Of a stretch of 33,989 nucleotides of DNA, positions 15,911 through 24,900 are shown piece by piece. The position numbers and the translations under genes were made by a program. Position 1 is the stretch's first letter. Each line of letters starts with the position of its first letter. The notes under the pieces are model-generated. The model worked only from the letters and a program-made list of their open reading frames with translations, was not told where the DNA came from and ran no database searches. Source of the stretch: a virus; the IMG/VR virus record IMGVR_UViG_3300034375_009143, positions 1 to 33,989 of that record. One strand, given 5' to 3'.

Positions 15911-16173
15911 AATGTATATTAGAGAAAATAGGAGAACGTAAGTCTAATTCAAAACACATACGCTACAATAAAGTAGGTACTAAAATAGAGGGAGAATTAA
16001 TTTATACCCCTCGTATAGCTACCTGTGTGGTAATCCAAAAAGAAATTAGCGAATATTTTTCTACAGATAATGTTATTAAAATTATCAAAGAAGATGACAA
16101 TGTAACCACTTTTTGGACAATCCATAGTGTATGGAGACTAACATTAATTAACGTACCAAATTTGGTAAATTAA
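15907..16173 (+). CDS. Small hypothetical protein
   Basis: 88 aa, not recognised. It starts in the ATGA overlap with the COOH-NH2 ligase. It is basic at the N-terminus (ERKSNSKHIRYNKVGTK) with a Trp-containing C-terminal half (FWTIHSVWRLTLINV). Tight coupling to the ligase makes it a possible accessory or substrate protein, which is speculation. Confidence 0.55.
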   Translation: MKCILEKIGERKSNSKHIRYNKVGTKIEGELIYTPRIATCVVIQKEISEYFSTDNVIKIIKEDDNVTTFWTIHSVWRLTLINVPNLVN

Positions 16174-16202
16174 ATAAATTTTTTTAACTTTAAAAATAAA
16201 TA

Positions 16203-16586
16203 ATGACGAGAAATATTGCAGTATACGGATCCTTACGTCAAAAGGAATATAATTTACAACGCTTTCAAGCAATGTTTGGAGCAGAAAATATGGTATATAA
16301 AACAACAGTTGAAGTACCTAATTTTAAATTGTATTCATTACATGGTGGAGCATATCCAGGTATTAAGAAAAGTATAGACGATTCGGACACAATTCAAGTA
16401 GATTTATTTGAAGTAGCTGAAGAAGTATATGATGCTATTAATGCTATGGAAATAGGAGCTAACTATATTCCAGAAAGGATTACAGTTGGTAACGAAACTT
16501 ATACTATTTGGGTATATAGAGGAATGATAGAACCTCAAAATTATATTAAATCCGGAGATTGGTCTACTAGAGATGAAATGGTATAG
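16203..16586 (+). CDS. Gamma-glutamylcyclotransferase (GGCT/AIG2-like)
   Basis: 127 aa with the GGCT fold signature VYGSLR (7-12), a strand-rich middle (FKLYSLHGGAYPGI) and Glu83 in NAMEIGANY, the likely catalytic acid, followed by the conserved Tyr. These enzymes cleave gamma-glutamyl amides and release 5-oxoproline, or act on gamma-glutamylamines. Placement after two amidoligases and a C26 hydrolase fits removal of a gamma-glutamyl group. Length matches the family. Its 3' end overlaps the deaminase by 14 bases. Confidence 0.85.
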   Translation: MTRNIAVYGSLRQKEYNLQRFQAMFGAENMVYKTTVEVPNFKLYSLHGGAYPGIKKSIDDSDTIQVDLFEVAEEVYDAINAMEIGANYIPERITVGNETYTIWVYRGMIEPQNYIKSGDWSTRDEMV

Positions 16587-17004
16587 TAGATTTCTAGATT
16601 TAGCAAATCTAGTTGCTTCTTGGAGTAAAGATGATCCTACGAAAGTAGGGTGTGTAATAGCTGATACAGACAACAAAATATTAAGTGTTGGATATAACGG
16701 CTTTCCTAAAGGTATTGATGATGACGTGAAATCAAGAAAAGAACGCCCTCAAAAATATCTTTGGACAGAACACGCAGAAAGAAATGCCATCTTTACTGCA
16801 AGTAGTAAAGGCACAAAGTTAGAAGGTAGTACAATGATAACTACTATGTTTCCTTGTGCAGATTGTGCGCGAGCAATAATAGCTTGCGGCATAAAAAATG
16901 TATATTCTCCAGCTCCTAAAGAGTTGGGGTGGGAAGAGTCACATAAAGTCTCATTAGAAATGTTCAATGAGGCTGAAGTAGCTGTGATTTTTAGTAATGA
17001 TTAA
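16573..17004 (+). CDS. dCMP deaminase (ComEB-like)
   Basis: Zinc-dependent deoxycytidylate deaminase, making dUMP for thymidylate synthesis. HAERNAI (His67, Glu69) and PCADCARAII (Cys95, Cys98) provide the zinc site and proton shuttle. WSKDDPTKVGCVI and GYNGFPKG match conserved segments of the dCMP deaminase branch. 143 aa is the usual length. With ThyX downstream it forms the dCMP to dUMP to dTMP route. The gene overlaps the GGCT gene by 14 bases and shares TAATG with the next. Confidence 0.9.
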   Translation: MKWYSRFLDLANLVASWSKDDPTKVGCVIADTDNKILSVGYNGFPKGIDDDVKSRKERPQKYLWTEHAERNAIFTASSKGTKLEGSTMITTMFPCADCARAIIACGIKNVYSPAPKELGWEESHKVSLEMFNEAEVAVIFSND

Positions 17005-17345
17005 TGGAACAAGCATTAAGATATAACGATTCTAAATCACAATTAAGTTTGTTAGATTTAGATAGCTTCTCTGACGTTGCTGATGTGTTGCAATTTGGCG
17101 CTAATAAATATAGTAGAGATAACTGGCGAAAAGGTTTACCTGTAACTAGTATTCTTGATAGTTTACTACGCCATGTTGCAGCACTCCAACGTGGAGAATT
17201 TTTAGATCCAGAAAGTGGATTACCTCATACAGGTCATATAGGATGTAACGTAATGTTTTTAAACTACGTTATGAGAAATAAACCTAAATTTATAGATATT
17301 CCTGGTATAATTGATAGTAGGAACGAATATTATGAATCTAACTAA
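17004..17345 (+). CDS. dATP/dGTP diphosphohydrolase-like protein (MazZ-like domain)
   Basis: 113 aa resembling the dATP/dGTP diphosphohydrolase N-terminal family: LRYNDSKSQLSLLDL at the start, LQFGANKYSRDNWRKG at 30-45, and a helical segment with LLRHVAAL, GEFLDPESGLPHTGH and NVMFLNYV. Such phage proteins hydrolyse dNTPs, in some phages to favour modified nucleotides. Here it sits between dCMP deaminase and a deoxyribosyltransferase-like gene, so dNTP-pool shaping is the likely role. The ATG overlaps the previous stop. Which dNTP it acts on cannot be read from sequence. Confidence 0.75.
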   Translation: MEQALRYNDSKSQLSLLDLDSFSDVADVLQFGANKYSRDNWRKGLPVTSILDSLLRHVAALQRGEFLDPESGLPHTGHIGCNVMFLNYVMRNKPKFIDIPGIIDSRNEYYESN

Positions 17346-17700
17346 GATTTATTTAGCTATTCCTTATACAGGAATGGAAGATGAATCATACGAATTAGTA
17401 AATAAAGCGTGTGTAGAGATTTTACGAAATAAAGAATTTAACGTATTTTCTCCAATTACACACTCTCATCCATTAGCTAAAAACCATGGCCTAGAGGGCG
17501 ATTGGAATTTTTGGCAAAATATGGATAAACAATTTATTGATTGGTGTGATGAGCTTTGGGTAGTAATTCCTCCCACTGAAGATGGAATGAGTTTAGTACG
17601 TAATTCAGTAGGAGTTCAAGCTGAGTGTGAATACGCCGCCTCGTTGATGAAGCCTATTCATTACTTTTCTTTTGAGGAGGCTGTATATAAAATAACATGA
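17332..17700 (+). CDS. Nucleoside 2-deoxyribosyltransferase-like protein (DUF1937 type)
   Basis: 122 aa from ATG 17332; an in-frame start at 17311 adds only seven residues. KIYLAIPYTG, FSPITHSHPLA, WNFWQNMDKQFIDWCDELWVV and SVGVQAECEYA follow the pattern of the DUF1937/nucleoside deoxyribosyltransferase-like fold, with the Tyr near the N-terminus and the Glu of AECEYA as candidate catalytic residues. It may cleave or exchange bases on deoxynucleosides or dNMPs. It overlaps the upstream gene by 14 bases and the polymerase by ATGA. Confidence 0.75.
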   Translation: MNLTKIYLAIPYTGMEDESYELVNKACVEILRNKEFNVFSPITHSHPLAKNHGLEGDWNFWQNMDKQFIDWCDELWVVIPPTEDGMSLVRNSVGVQAECEYAASLMKPIHYFSFEEAVYKIT

Positions 17701-19589
17701 TTTATTTTGTAGGACAAAACAATTTTTTTGATGGTAATAAAAACATTATACAAAATGCTTCAGTAGAAGATTGTTTAAATTATTTTAAAAATCATTATAG
17801 TATACAAGTAGATACCGAAACTCAAGGTAGAGATCCTCATACAAAAAAGATAATTTCTCTACAGATTGGCGATACTAATAATCAATACGTTATTGATTGT
17901 AGACATATTGACATTTTGTTATTTAAGAATTTATTAGAATCTAAACTATGTATATTACATAATGCTAAATTTGATTACAGCTTTTTAAAAATAGCTGGAA
18001 TTATATTAGAACGTATTTACGATACTATGTTAGCAGAATGTATAATTTATTGCGGATATGAAAAGTGGGGATATGGATTAGATAAGCTTGTCAAACGCTA
18101 CTGTAATGTAACGTTAAGTAAAGATACTAGAGGAGAATTTTATTTAGTTAAAGACAAACCTTTAACATTTAAACAAATAGAATATGGCTCTTTAGATGTT
18201 AAATACTTACATGATATTAAAAAACAGCAAGAAGCAAAATTATCGAAGTATAAATTACAATATTGCGCTAATTTAGAATTTGAGGTAGTTAAGGCGTTAG
18301 CAGACATTGAATTGAATGGTATGTACCTAAATACTGAAAAGTGGCTTAAACTGGCTGAAAAGTATGAAGACGACCTTATTAAGTATGAAGACGCTTTAGA
18401 TGAATTACTATTAACAGACCCTATATTAAAAAACTATTATAAGTCTAATGGCGTTATAAATTTATTTGGAGAACAAGAAAGACAATTAAATATTAATTAC
18501 TCTTCTCCTAGCCAGGTTCAAAAATTAATTAATTACACAGGTATAGAATTAGAAAATACTTCTAATCAAGCTTTAATAGCCAATGTTAATAAACATCCTC
18601 TATTTGGTAAATTAATAGATTATAGAACTTCTGCTAAAAGAGTTTCTACTTACGGTAAATCTTTCTTAAAATACATTAATAATAATACCGGTAGAGTACA
18701 TACTAATTTCTGGCAAATATTAGCCACAGGAAGAATAAGTTCAGGAAGTGAGCAAATGAATGCTCCTAATTTACAAAATATTCCTAATGATAATACAACA
18801 CGAAATTGTTTTGAAGCTAGAGAAGGATATAGTTGGGTTTCCATTGATTATTCCGGACAAGAATTAAGACTAATGGCTGATGCTTCTAACGAATCAGGTT
18901 TTATTGATTGTTTAAATTCTGGAGACGACTTACATTGTTTTGTGGGTTCTATGATGTTTAAACGTAAAATAACTAAAGCTGATAAAGATTTAAGGCAAAA
19001 AGCTAAAACGATTAATTTTGGTAAGCCTTATGGAATGGGGCCTCTTAAATTAGCCTCTACCCTAAAGATTTCTATGGATGAAGCCGAATCATTATTTTTA
19101 GAATATGCTAAGGCATTTCCTAGATTAAATAAGTGGCTAGACAAGCAGGGTAATAAGGCTAAAAGAAATATGTATTCTTCTACATATGCTCCTTGTTTAA
19201 GAAGAAGATGGTATCCAGATATGAGACGTGCTAAGTATTTAAGAGCTTTAAATCCTACTGACACAGAAAGTTGGCGAGAGATTTATAAAATCGAAGGTAG
19301 TACTGAACGTAATGGTATGAATGCTCCAATACAAGGAACTGGTGCTGATATTACTAAAGAAGCTTTAGTAGGTGTTAGAAAGTTAGTATCTAGATATAAT
19401 AAAGAATACGGCACATGTGCCTATTTAATATGTACAGTACATGATCAAATTGATGTAGAAGTGCGTGAAGATTTCGCAGAAAGATTTGCTAAAGAAATGG
19501 AAACAATAATGATAGATTGTGGTAATAAGTATGTAAGCCAAGTAAATATGGATGTAGATACTACTATCACAAAGATGTGGGTAAAATAA
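17697..19589 (+). CDS. polA: DNA polymerase, family A, with 3'-5' exonuclease
   Basis: The replicative polymerase. The exonuclease domain has QVDTETQ (Asp39, Glu41), HNAKFDYSFL and YGSLDVKYLHD, so proofreading looks intact. The polymerase domain has motif A VSIDYSGQELRL (Asp384), motif B with the R-x3-K-x3-F-x3-YG spacing (RQKAKTINFGKPYG), and motif C TVHDQIDVEV (His582, Asp583). It lacks a 5' nuclease domain. 630 aa is typical for phage family A enzymes. Upstream and downstream genes overlap by a few bases, so it is translated with the dNTP-metabolism genes. Crassvirales members carry either family A or family B polymerases, and this is the A type. Confidence 0.95.
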   Translation: MIYFVGQNNFFDGNKNIIQNASVEDCLNYFKNHYSIQVDTETQGRDPHTKKIISLQIGDTNNQYVIDCRHIDILLFKNLLESKLCILHNAKFDYSFLKIAGIILERIYDTMLAECIIYCGYEKWGYGLDKLVKRYCNVTLSKDTRGEFYLVKDKPLTFKQIEYGSLDVKYLHDIKKQQEAKLSKYKLQYCANLEFEVVKALADIELNGMYLNTEKWLKLAEKYEDDLIKYEDALDELLLTDPILKNYYKSNGVINLFGEQERQLNINYSSPSQVQKLINYTGIELENTSNQALIANVNKHPLFGKLIDYRTSAKRVSTYGKSFLKYINNNTGRVHTNFWQILATGRISSGSEQMNAPNLQNIPNDNTTRNCFEAREGYSWVSIDYSGQELRLMADASNESGFIDCLNSGDDLHCFVGSMMFKRKITKADKDLRQKAKTINFGKPYGMGPLKLASTLKISMDEAESLFLEYAKAFPRLNKWLDKQGNKAKRNMYSSTYAPCLRRRWYPDMRRAKYLRALNPTDTESWREIYKIEGSTERNGMNAPIQGTGADITKEALVGVRKLVSRYNKEYGTCAYLICTVHDQIDVEVREDFAERFAKEMETIMIDCGNKYVSQVNMDVDTTITKMWVK

Positions 19590-20638
19590 TGTATAATTGT
19601 GAAATACTAGCTGATTCTCTATCTCCTACAGGGGATAGAATCACAACAATGAAAATAACTTTTCCTAGAATAATGTTAGCTGAGTTTAATACTCACAGAA
19701 TGTTTTCAAGGAATAGTGCTAGCTCAAGAGCTATACCATTTAAAAAAATGGTAAAAATGGTAGAAGAAAATCCTTTTATTCCTATTGCTTGGCAAAAAGA
19801 TCATAAAGGTATGCAGGGAACTGAATATTTTACAGAAAAAGAAGATATTGATGAATCAATAGATAATTGGCTGCAAGCAAGGGATAGAGCAGTAAGGCAA
19901 GCTAACGAGCTTACTGATATAGGTATAACTAAACAACTTTGTAATAGACTTCTCGAACCTTTCATGTGGCATACAGTAATTGTAACTGCTACGGAGTGGG
20001 AGAACTTCTTTAAGTTGAGATGTCCTCAATATTGGTTTAGTAATTTTCCTAATGAATATCATCGTAGTAAAAAAGATGCTAAGAAGAAACAACCTGTTGT
20101 ATTAGATAAATACACAGACTTGATGTGGCTAAAAGCAAATAAAAGTCAAGCAGATATCCATATTCAAGCAATAGCTGAATTAATGTGGGATGCTATCAGT
20201 GAATCTACTCCTAAAGAACTTGAAGAAGGCGAATGGCATATACCTTTTGGAGATAATTTAGAAGAATCACGTCTTTACGATATTGTAAGTCGCCAAGGAA
20301 GTTGGAGCTTTATGGATGTTCCTATTAAAGAAATGGAAGACTTATCTGTAAAAATAGCAACAGCTAGATGCGCTAGAATAAGCTATGAAACACTAGGTGA
20401 TAATCCTAAGATTGATTATGAAGCTGATGTTAAGTTACATGATAGGCTATTAAAAGAAGGCCACATGTCTCCATTTGAGCATTGTGCTAGAGTTATGACT
20501 GAAGATGAGCATTTTCATTATACACAAACTAGGCCTACAAAAGGTAAAGAGGTAGAAGCGGGAAATGAACATAGTGATTTTGGTTGGTGTAGAAATTTTA
20601 GAGGATTTATTCAGTATAGACATTTAGTAGATACCTAA
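19589..20638 (+). CDS. thyX: FAD-dependent thymidylate synthase (ThyX)
   Basis: Makes dTMP from dUMP using FAD and methylenetetrahydrofolate. The ThyX signature is THRMFSRNSASSRAIP (35-50), with the Arg/Ser/Arg residues of the RHRxxSxxxxSxR motif; the first Arg is Thr here. Later segments (ATARCARISYETLG, HDRLLKEGHMSPFEH) match ThyX C-terminal conservation. 349 aa is long for ThyX, with an extra insertion before those segments. ATG 19589 overlaps the polymerase TAA. With the dCMP deaminase it completes de novo dTMP synthesis. Confidence 0.88.
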   Translation: MYNCEILADSLSPTGDRITTMKITFPRIMLAEFNTHRMFSRNSASSRAIPFKKMVKMVEENPFIPIAWQKDHKGMQGTEYFTEKEDIDESIDNWLQARDRAVRQANELTDIGITKQLCNRLLEPFMWHTVIVTATEWENFFKLRCPQYWFSNFPNEYHRSKKDAKKKQPVVLDKYTDLMWLKANKSQADIHIQAIAELMWDAISESTPKELEEGEWHIPFGDNLEESRLYDIVSRQGSWSFMDVPIKEMEDLSVKIATARCARISYETLGDNPKIDYEADVKLHDRLLKEGHMSPFEHCARVMTEDEHFHYTQTRPTKGKEVEAGNEHSDFGWCRNFRGFIQYRHLVDT

Positions 20639-20650
20639 AAAAAACAAATT

Positions 20651-21337
20651 ATGACAACAAGATTTATAGGCTGTTTACATTTTGGACATAAATGGATGGC
20701 TGCTCATAGAGGATTTAATGATACTTTTGATCATGATGAGACACTCATTGAAGTATGGAATTCTCATGTAAATAAAAGAGATTTAATATATGTTTTAGGT
20801 GATATTACTATGGAAACTAACTTATTTTATGGTCATTTAGATAGACTAAAAGGTAATAAAATTTTTGTGTTAGGTAACCATGATTTACCTAAACATGTAC
20901 CTGAACTTATGCAGTATGGACAAACTTGTGCAGGTATGATTGATTATAAAGGTTATGCTATTACACATTGCCCAATTCATCCGCAGGAAGTACAATATTA
21001 CAAAGCGAATATTCATGCTCATGTACATGAAAACAGTATTGATGATCCACGTTATATAAATGTGGATGCAAAACTTAGAAATTTTATACCATTATCTTTA
21101 GACGAATTAAAAGAATTAAGTGATGAGTCCATAACTCTTCAAAAAAGAGCTAACTTTGAAAAGTGGATAACCTTAAGAGAAGAAACTAAAAATGAAGAGG
21201 GTAAACTTTGTTATTGCGGTCATACAAATAGATGTGACTGCGCTAACCCAAATCAAACACTGTTTGAAGAATCTGTAAAAAGAGGAGTTTTATCTCCTGA
21301 TGACCCAAAAAATGGTTGGAAGTCATTTAACGAATAA
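20651..21337 (+). CDS. Calcineurin-like metallophosphoesterase
   Basis: A phosphoesterase fold with the motifs CLHFGH, VLGDI, VLGNHD, ITHCPIHP and NIHAHVH in the usual order. The first metal-binding Asp of the D-x-H motif is Cys here (GCLHFGH), which may weaken one metal site. After the catalytic domain comes a charged helix and a Cys-rich tail (LCYCGHTNRCDC) that could bind zinc. Such phage enzymes may act on nucleotides, 2',3'-cyclic ends or signalling molecules; the substrate cannot be deduced. It is the last sizeable gene before the terminator at 21364. Confidence 0.8.
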   Translation: MTTRFIGCLHFGHKWMAAHRGFNDTFDHDETLIEVWNSHVNKRDLIYVLGDITMETNLFYGHLDRLKGNKIFVLGNHDLPKHVPELMQYGQTCAGMIDYKGYAITHCPIHPQEVQYYKANIHAHVHENSIDDPRYINVDAKLRNFIPLSLDELKELSDESITLQKRANFEKWITLREETKNEEGKLCYCGHTNRCDCANPNQTLFEESVKRGVLSPDDPKNGWKSFNE

Positions 21338-21363
21338 TTTTAATAATATAACACTGTTTTTAT

Positions 21364-21388
21364 GGGGAGTGTGGCAGCTCCCCTTTTT
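21364..21388 (+). terminator. Rho-independent terminator after the metallophosphoesterase gene
   Basis: GGGGAG (21364-21369) pairs with CTCCCC (21378-21383) around an 8-base loop and is followed by five T. It probably ends the long plus-strand operon. An open frame reads through it, but ATG 21392 just beyond is the better start for the next gene. Confidence 0.8.
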
Positions 21389-21391
21389 AAT

Positions 21392-21622
21392 ATGCCTAAG
21401 AAGAAAAAGGTATTTATACAAGACAAAAACCTTTACAAACCTACTAAAGAGCAAGAACAAACAGCTTATAGGTTAAGTAAAGCAGATTATCACTACTATA
21501 AAATAATAGATAGTGGAGATAATACAGGAAACTTATTAATAAAAAAACAATTAAATAATCATATACTGATTATTTTTAAAGACGGTAGTTGTAATGATTA
21601 CATAAGTTCTTTAAATCAATAA
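21392..21622 (+). CDS. Small basic hypothetical protein
   Basis: 76 aa, not recognised. I prefer ATG 21392 to ATG 21362 because the earlier start would place the terminator hairpin inside the gene. The N-terminus is Lys-rich (MPKKKKVF), then a helix (TKEQEQTAYRLSKADY) and a strand pair (NHILIIFKDGS). As it directly follows a strong terminator it is expected to be expressed at a low level, or from its own unseen promoter. Confidence 0.55.
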   Translation: MPKKKKVFIQDKNLYKPTKEQEQTAYRLSKADYHYYKIIDSGDNTGNLLIKKQLNNHILIIFKDGSCNDYISSLNQ

Positions 21623-21638
21623 TTAGTGATTTATAAAC

Positions 21639-21827
21639 ATGAAAGACATAACAATTAATATATTTTATAATGAAGCAGCAAGTGAATTTACAGCCGTATC
21701 CCCTGAAATTGATTCGATAGAAGGATTTGGCTCAGATATACCTGACGTATTAAGAAATTTTGCAGATCAGCTAGAATCAAGTACAGACTTTATAGACGAA
21801 TTTTCGATAGATTATGAAGATAATTAA
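21639..21827 (+). CDS. Small acidic hypothetical protein (HicB-like pattern)
   Basis: 62 aa, strongly acidic. INIFYNEAASEFTAVSPEI, followed by GFGSDIPDVLRNFADQLE, has the strand-strand-helix order of small HicB-like or DUF1902-like proteins. There is no HicA partner next to it, so an antitoxin role is not supported. It is the last plus-strand gene before the convergent terminator. Confidence 0.5.
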   Translation: MKDITINIFYNEAASEFTAVSPEIDSIEGFGSDIPDVLRNFADQLESSTDFIDEFSIDYEDN

Positions 21828-21844
21828 TTCTTTAGAAGGATATA

Positions 21845-21873
21845 ATAAAAAAGGGGAGTATTTAACTCCCCTT
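21845..21873 (-). terminator. Terminator between convergent transcription units
   Basis: AAGGGGAGT (21851-21859) and ACTCCCCTT (21865-21873) form a 9-bp stem with a 5-base loop. On the minus strand the stem is followed by a run of T (the A-run at 21845-21852), so it mainly ends the giant minus-strand transcript. The plus-strand side has only TTAAT and would be weaker. Confidence 0.85.
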
Positions 21874-21901
21874 AATCTATTGTTTATAATAACAGTATCA
21901 A

Positions 21902-24900
21902 TTAATAGCTTTTCCTACCCTCAATATTCATTCCATTTAATTCATATAAACGTTGAATTTGTGCTAACATAGGTATGGCTTGATTAGTTTGTCTAATAAA
22001 GTTACTTCTACCTGCATTAGGTCCAGACTCTATTATATCATCTCCTGATATTAATCTTACTGTAGCATCTCCTATCTCAATTATATCTCCAATAGTTCCT
22101 GCTAACGGTACAAAATCATTTAAGATTATTTGTTGAGCATTGGGATTTAAGTAAAAAGTTAAATCCGTTTCAACTCTATATATACTCATTAGTAAGAATT
22201 TGGCTAATGATTGTTCATTATCATCATCATCATCTATAGTTAAACCTTTTATAATAACTCCTACAGCCATTAACATTAAAGTAAATCGTAAAGCAGCTAT
22301 GTTCTTTTTCATATTAGCTTTATCAACTTCAGTTAGATTTTCAAAAGCCTTAAAGTCTACAGTTTCTTTTCCAAATGTGATAGAATTAATAATTTGTTTA
22401 GATAGTTCTAATGTCATATCTTTTAACAGATTAACAATACCTAAACGCTTACCTTCAGGAGACTTATTAAAATAAGCACCATAACTTAATAACCTACCTT
22501 TCTTAACAAAATCTTCTCCAAATCTAGACTCTACTCTTTCTGAAGCAAATCTAGTATGTAAACCTTGAGGTAACCAGTTACGGAATACCATTAGAATTCT
22601 ACCTAAAACGGTTTTATTAATAAGCTTAGGATTGAGACTATTATAATCTCCATGAAGATCTTCAGTTATACGTTCTATTTTTTGTCGTAATTGGTATTTT
22701 TGTTCACTCTTTTCTTTGAATTCTTCCGCTCCAAATTCTTCAGTATCCCATACTAATTCTCCATCCACTAGTTTATACGCTTCATATAAATTCCTTTCTT
22801 TATTGTATTTATCAGTTATTTTCTGATTAAATAAGATAGATAAAAAAGTATGTCCATATATAAAATTCTCAGTAACTCCTTGTAAAGCAAATAAAAGCTT
22901 ATCAATCTTTTTAGTATTAATTAAACTACCTTCTGAACTGACATCCATGTAATCTTTCATTACATCAAACTTGTCCATCAATAATAGTATTTTTTTACCT
23001 TCAGCATTTAATTTACCACCTAATGCTACATTTAACATCTTCATTAACGCTTGGTTAGATTGATGTTGATTAAAATGCTGTTCTGCATTACTTTCTATAT
23101 GCGTAGAAAGAATACCAAAGAATAAGTTAGCAGTTGCTGCAAATGAGTTGAAGCCCATTCCTTTTCTTCTAGTCCAGTGTATTAAAAATTCAGCTAGTCT
23201 AGTAAATGAAAAACCTTGTATCTTTTCTTTACCAGTAATAGGATCTTTAATAGTTTTAGTTAATGTTTTAGAAGCGTCAGGATCGTTAGTCTTAGTATCA
23301 TATAAAGATGCATCTAGGAAATAATCTAAAGCAGCCATGGTATTTCTACTCTGACCTTTACGTTTCTCATAGAACCTAGAGGTATTTATATTTCCTTGAG
23401 GAGTATTAGATAGTTGTTCCGCAACTTCCCCAAATAAGTTTCTTAGTACTAGCAAATCTGGCTCAACTTGTGAACGTTGTTCATATAAATAAGACATTCC
23501 AGAAAATGCTTTTAAAATATTCTCTAAATTATTGTCTTTATTTTCAGGCTTAATTTGCCCAGAAAGCATGTATACAGGAATAGTTTTTTCAGGCATACCT
23601 GTAGTAGGATCTTCACTTTTAGACGATTCAGAGGCAGGTAAAGGGGCAGAAAAGGTCTTCCAGACAGCATTACCAGCAGATTGCATAATATTTCCTACAC
23701 TCAGTCCTTCTTTTATACCTTTTTTATACAATTCAGGTAGATAATTTGGAACCCTTAGTCTAGGATTATAAGGTAATGCATTCTTACGTTCTGTAAGTAA
23801 CTCCGTAAAGAAATTATAGTATTGTAATAATTGAGGAGTATTTTGAATACGTGCAAATCTAGAATCCGGCCATAAATCGACTTTAGGTTCTCTAATTATA
23901 TAATGATCACTATTATCACCAGCACCATCAGGTTCATATCCTCTATACCATTTATCGTATGCAGCTTTATCTAAGACACCGTTGACATCAGTATATCTAA
24001 GTTTAATAGCTTCTTTAGCGGCTTCCCAACGTTCTTTATCAACGCGTTTAGTAGTATTCTTATTTAACCATCTTCTATAGGCATTTTTCTTTTGCGTAGC
24101 TAAACTTTTATTACCAGCATCGATAGCTTTTCTCCATTCTTTATATAACTTAGCTTTAGTCTCATAAAATTCCTGAGAAACCTCGTGTATATAGTTTCCT
24201 GTAGCTTTCCCTTCACTATCTAACTGTTGGAAAATTTTCCATAACTCATTGTCAGATATTCCATTATCTTTAGCCCATTTCTTTAATTGCTTAGTTTCAA
24301 ATTCTATTTTTTTATTTGTCTCTATTGTATTTTCATGAGCTAGATAATTAGCTTTTTGTACTATATCATAAATCTTTTGAACTAATGGTATCTTACTAAC
24401 TGAAATATTTAAAAATTGTGATTCAAAGAAATTAGTATCTACAAATTCTACAAAAAAGTCTTCTACACCTTTAGTACCGGATAACCTACGATTATATTCT
24501 TCTTTATAAATCTCAATCAATCTATTTTGTAATAGCTCAGCTCTACCACTAACTTTTTGATATTGAGCCTGTAAGGTATTTTCAACCTCTTCTCCTAATA
24601 CTCCACCACTAAAGTCTACAGACCTATTCAATATTTTCCAACCTTCTAAGTACTGATTAGCCATTAAATAAAATCTAGCAGCTTCTCTAGCATCGAACTG
24701 ATTAAATTTAGCTAACATAGACTCAATCTCATTTAAATCCGTATTTGCATACTGTACTAAATGGTCTAATCTATTTCCTGAATTAGCAGTACCAAATCCT
24801 CTAATTCTTTCATTTAGTTTTGAAATTTCACCTTGTATAAAAATATTATCAGCTTCTCTATTAGGAGTTAATTGTTTTTGTAACCTATCGATTTGATTTT

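Noticed and set aside
16573-19589. A 2-aminoadenine (Z-genome) phage
   Set aside because: A MazZ-like protein and Pol A are present, but no PurZ-like adenylosuccinate-synthetase gene is visible in the window.
21639-21827. HicAB toxin-antitoxin
   Set aside because: Only a weak HicB-like pattern and no HicA-like neighbour.
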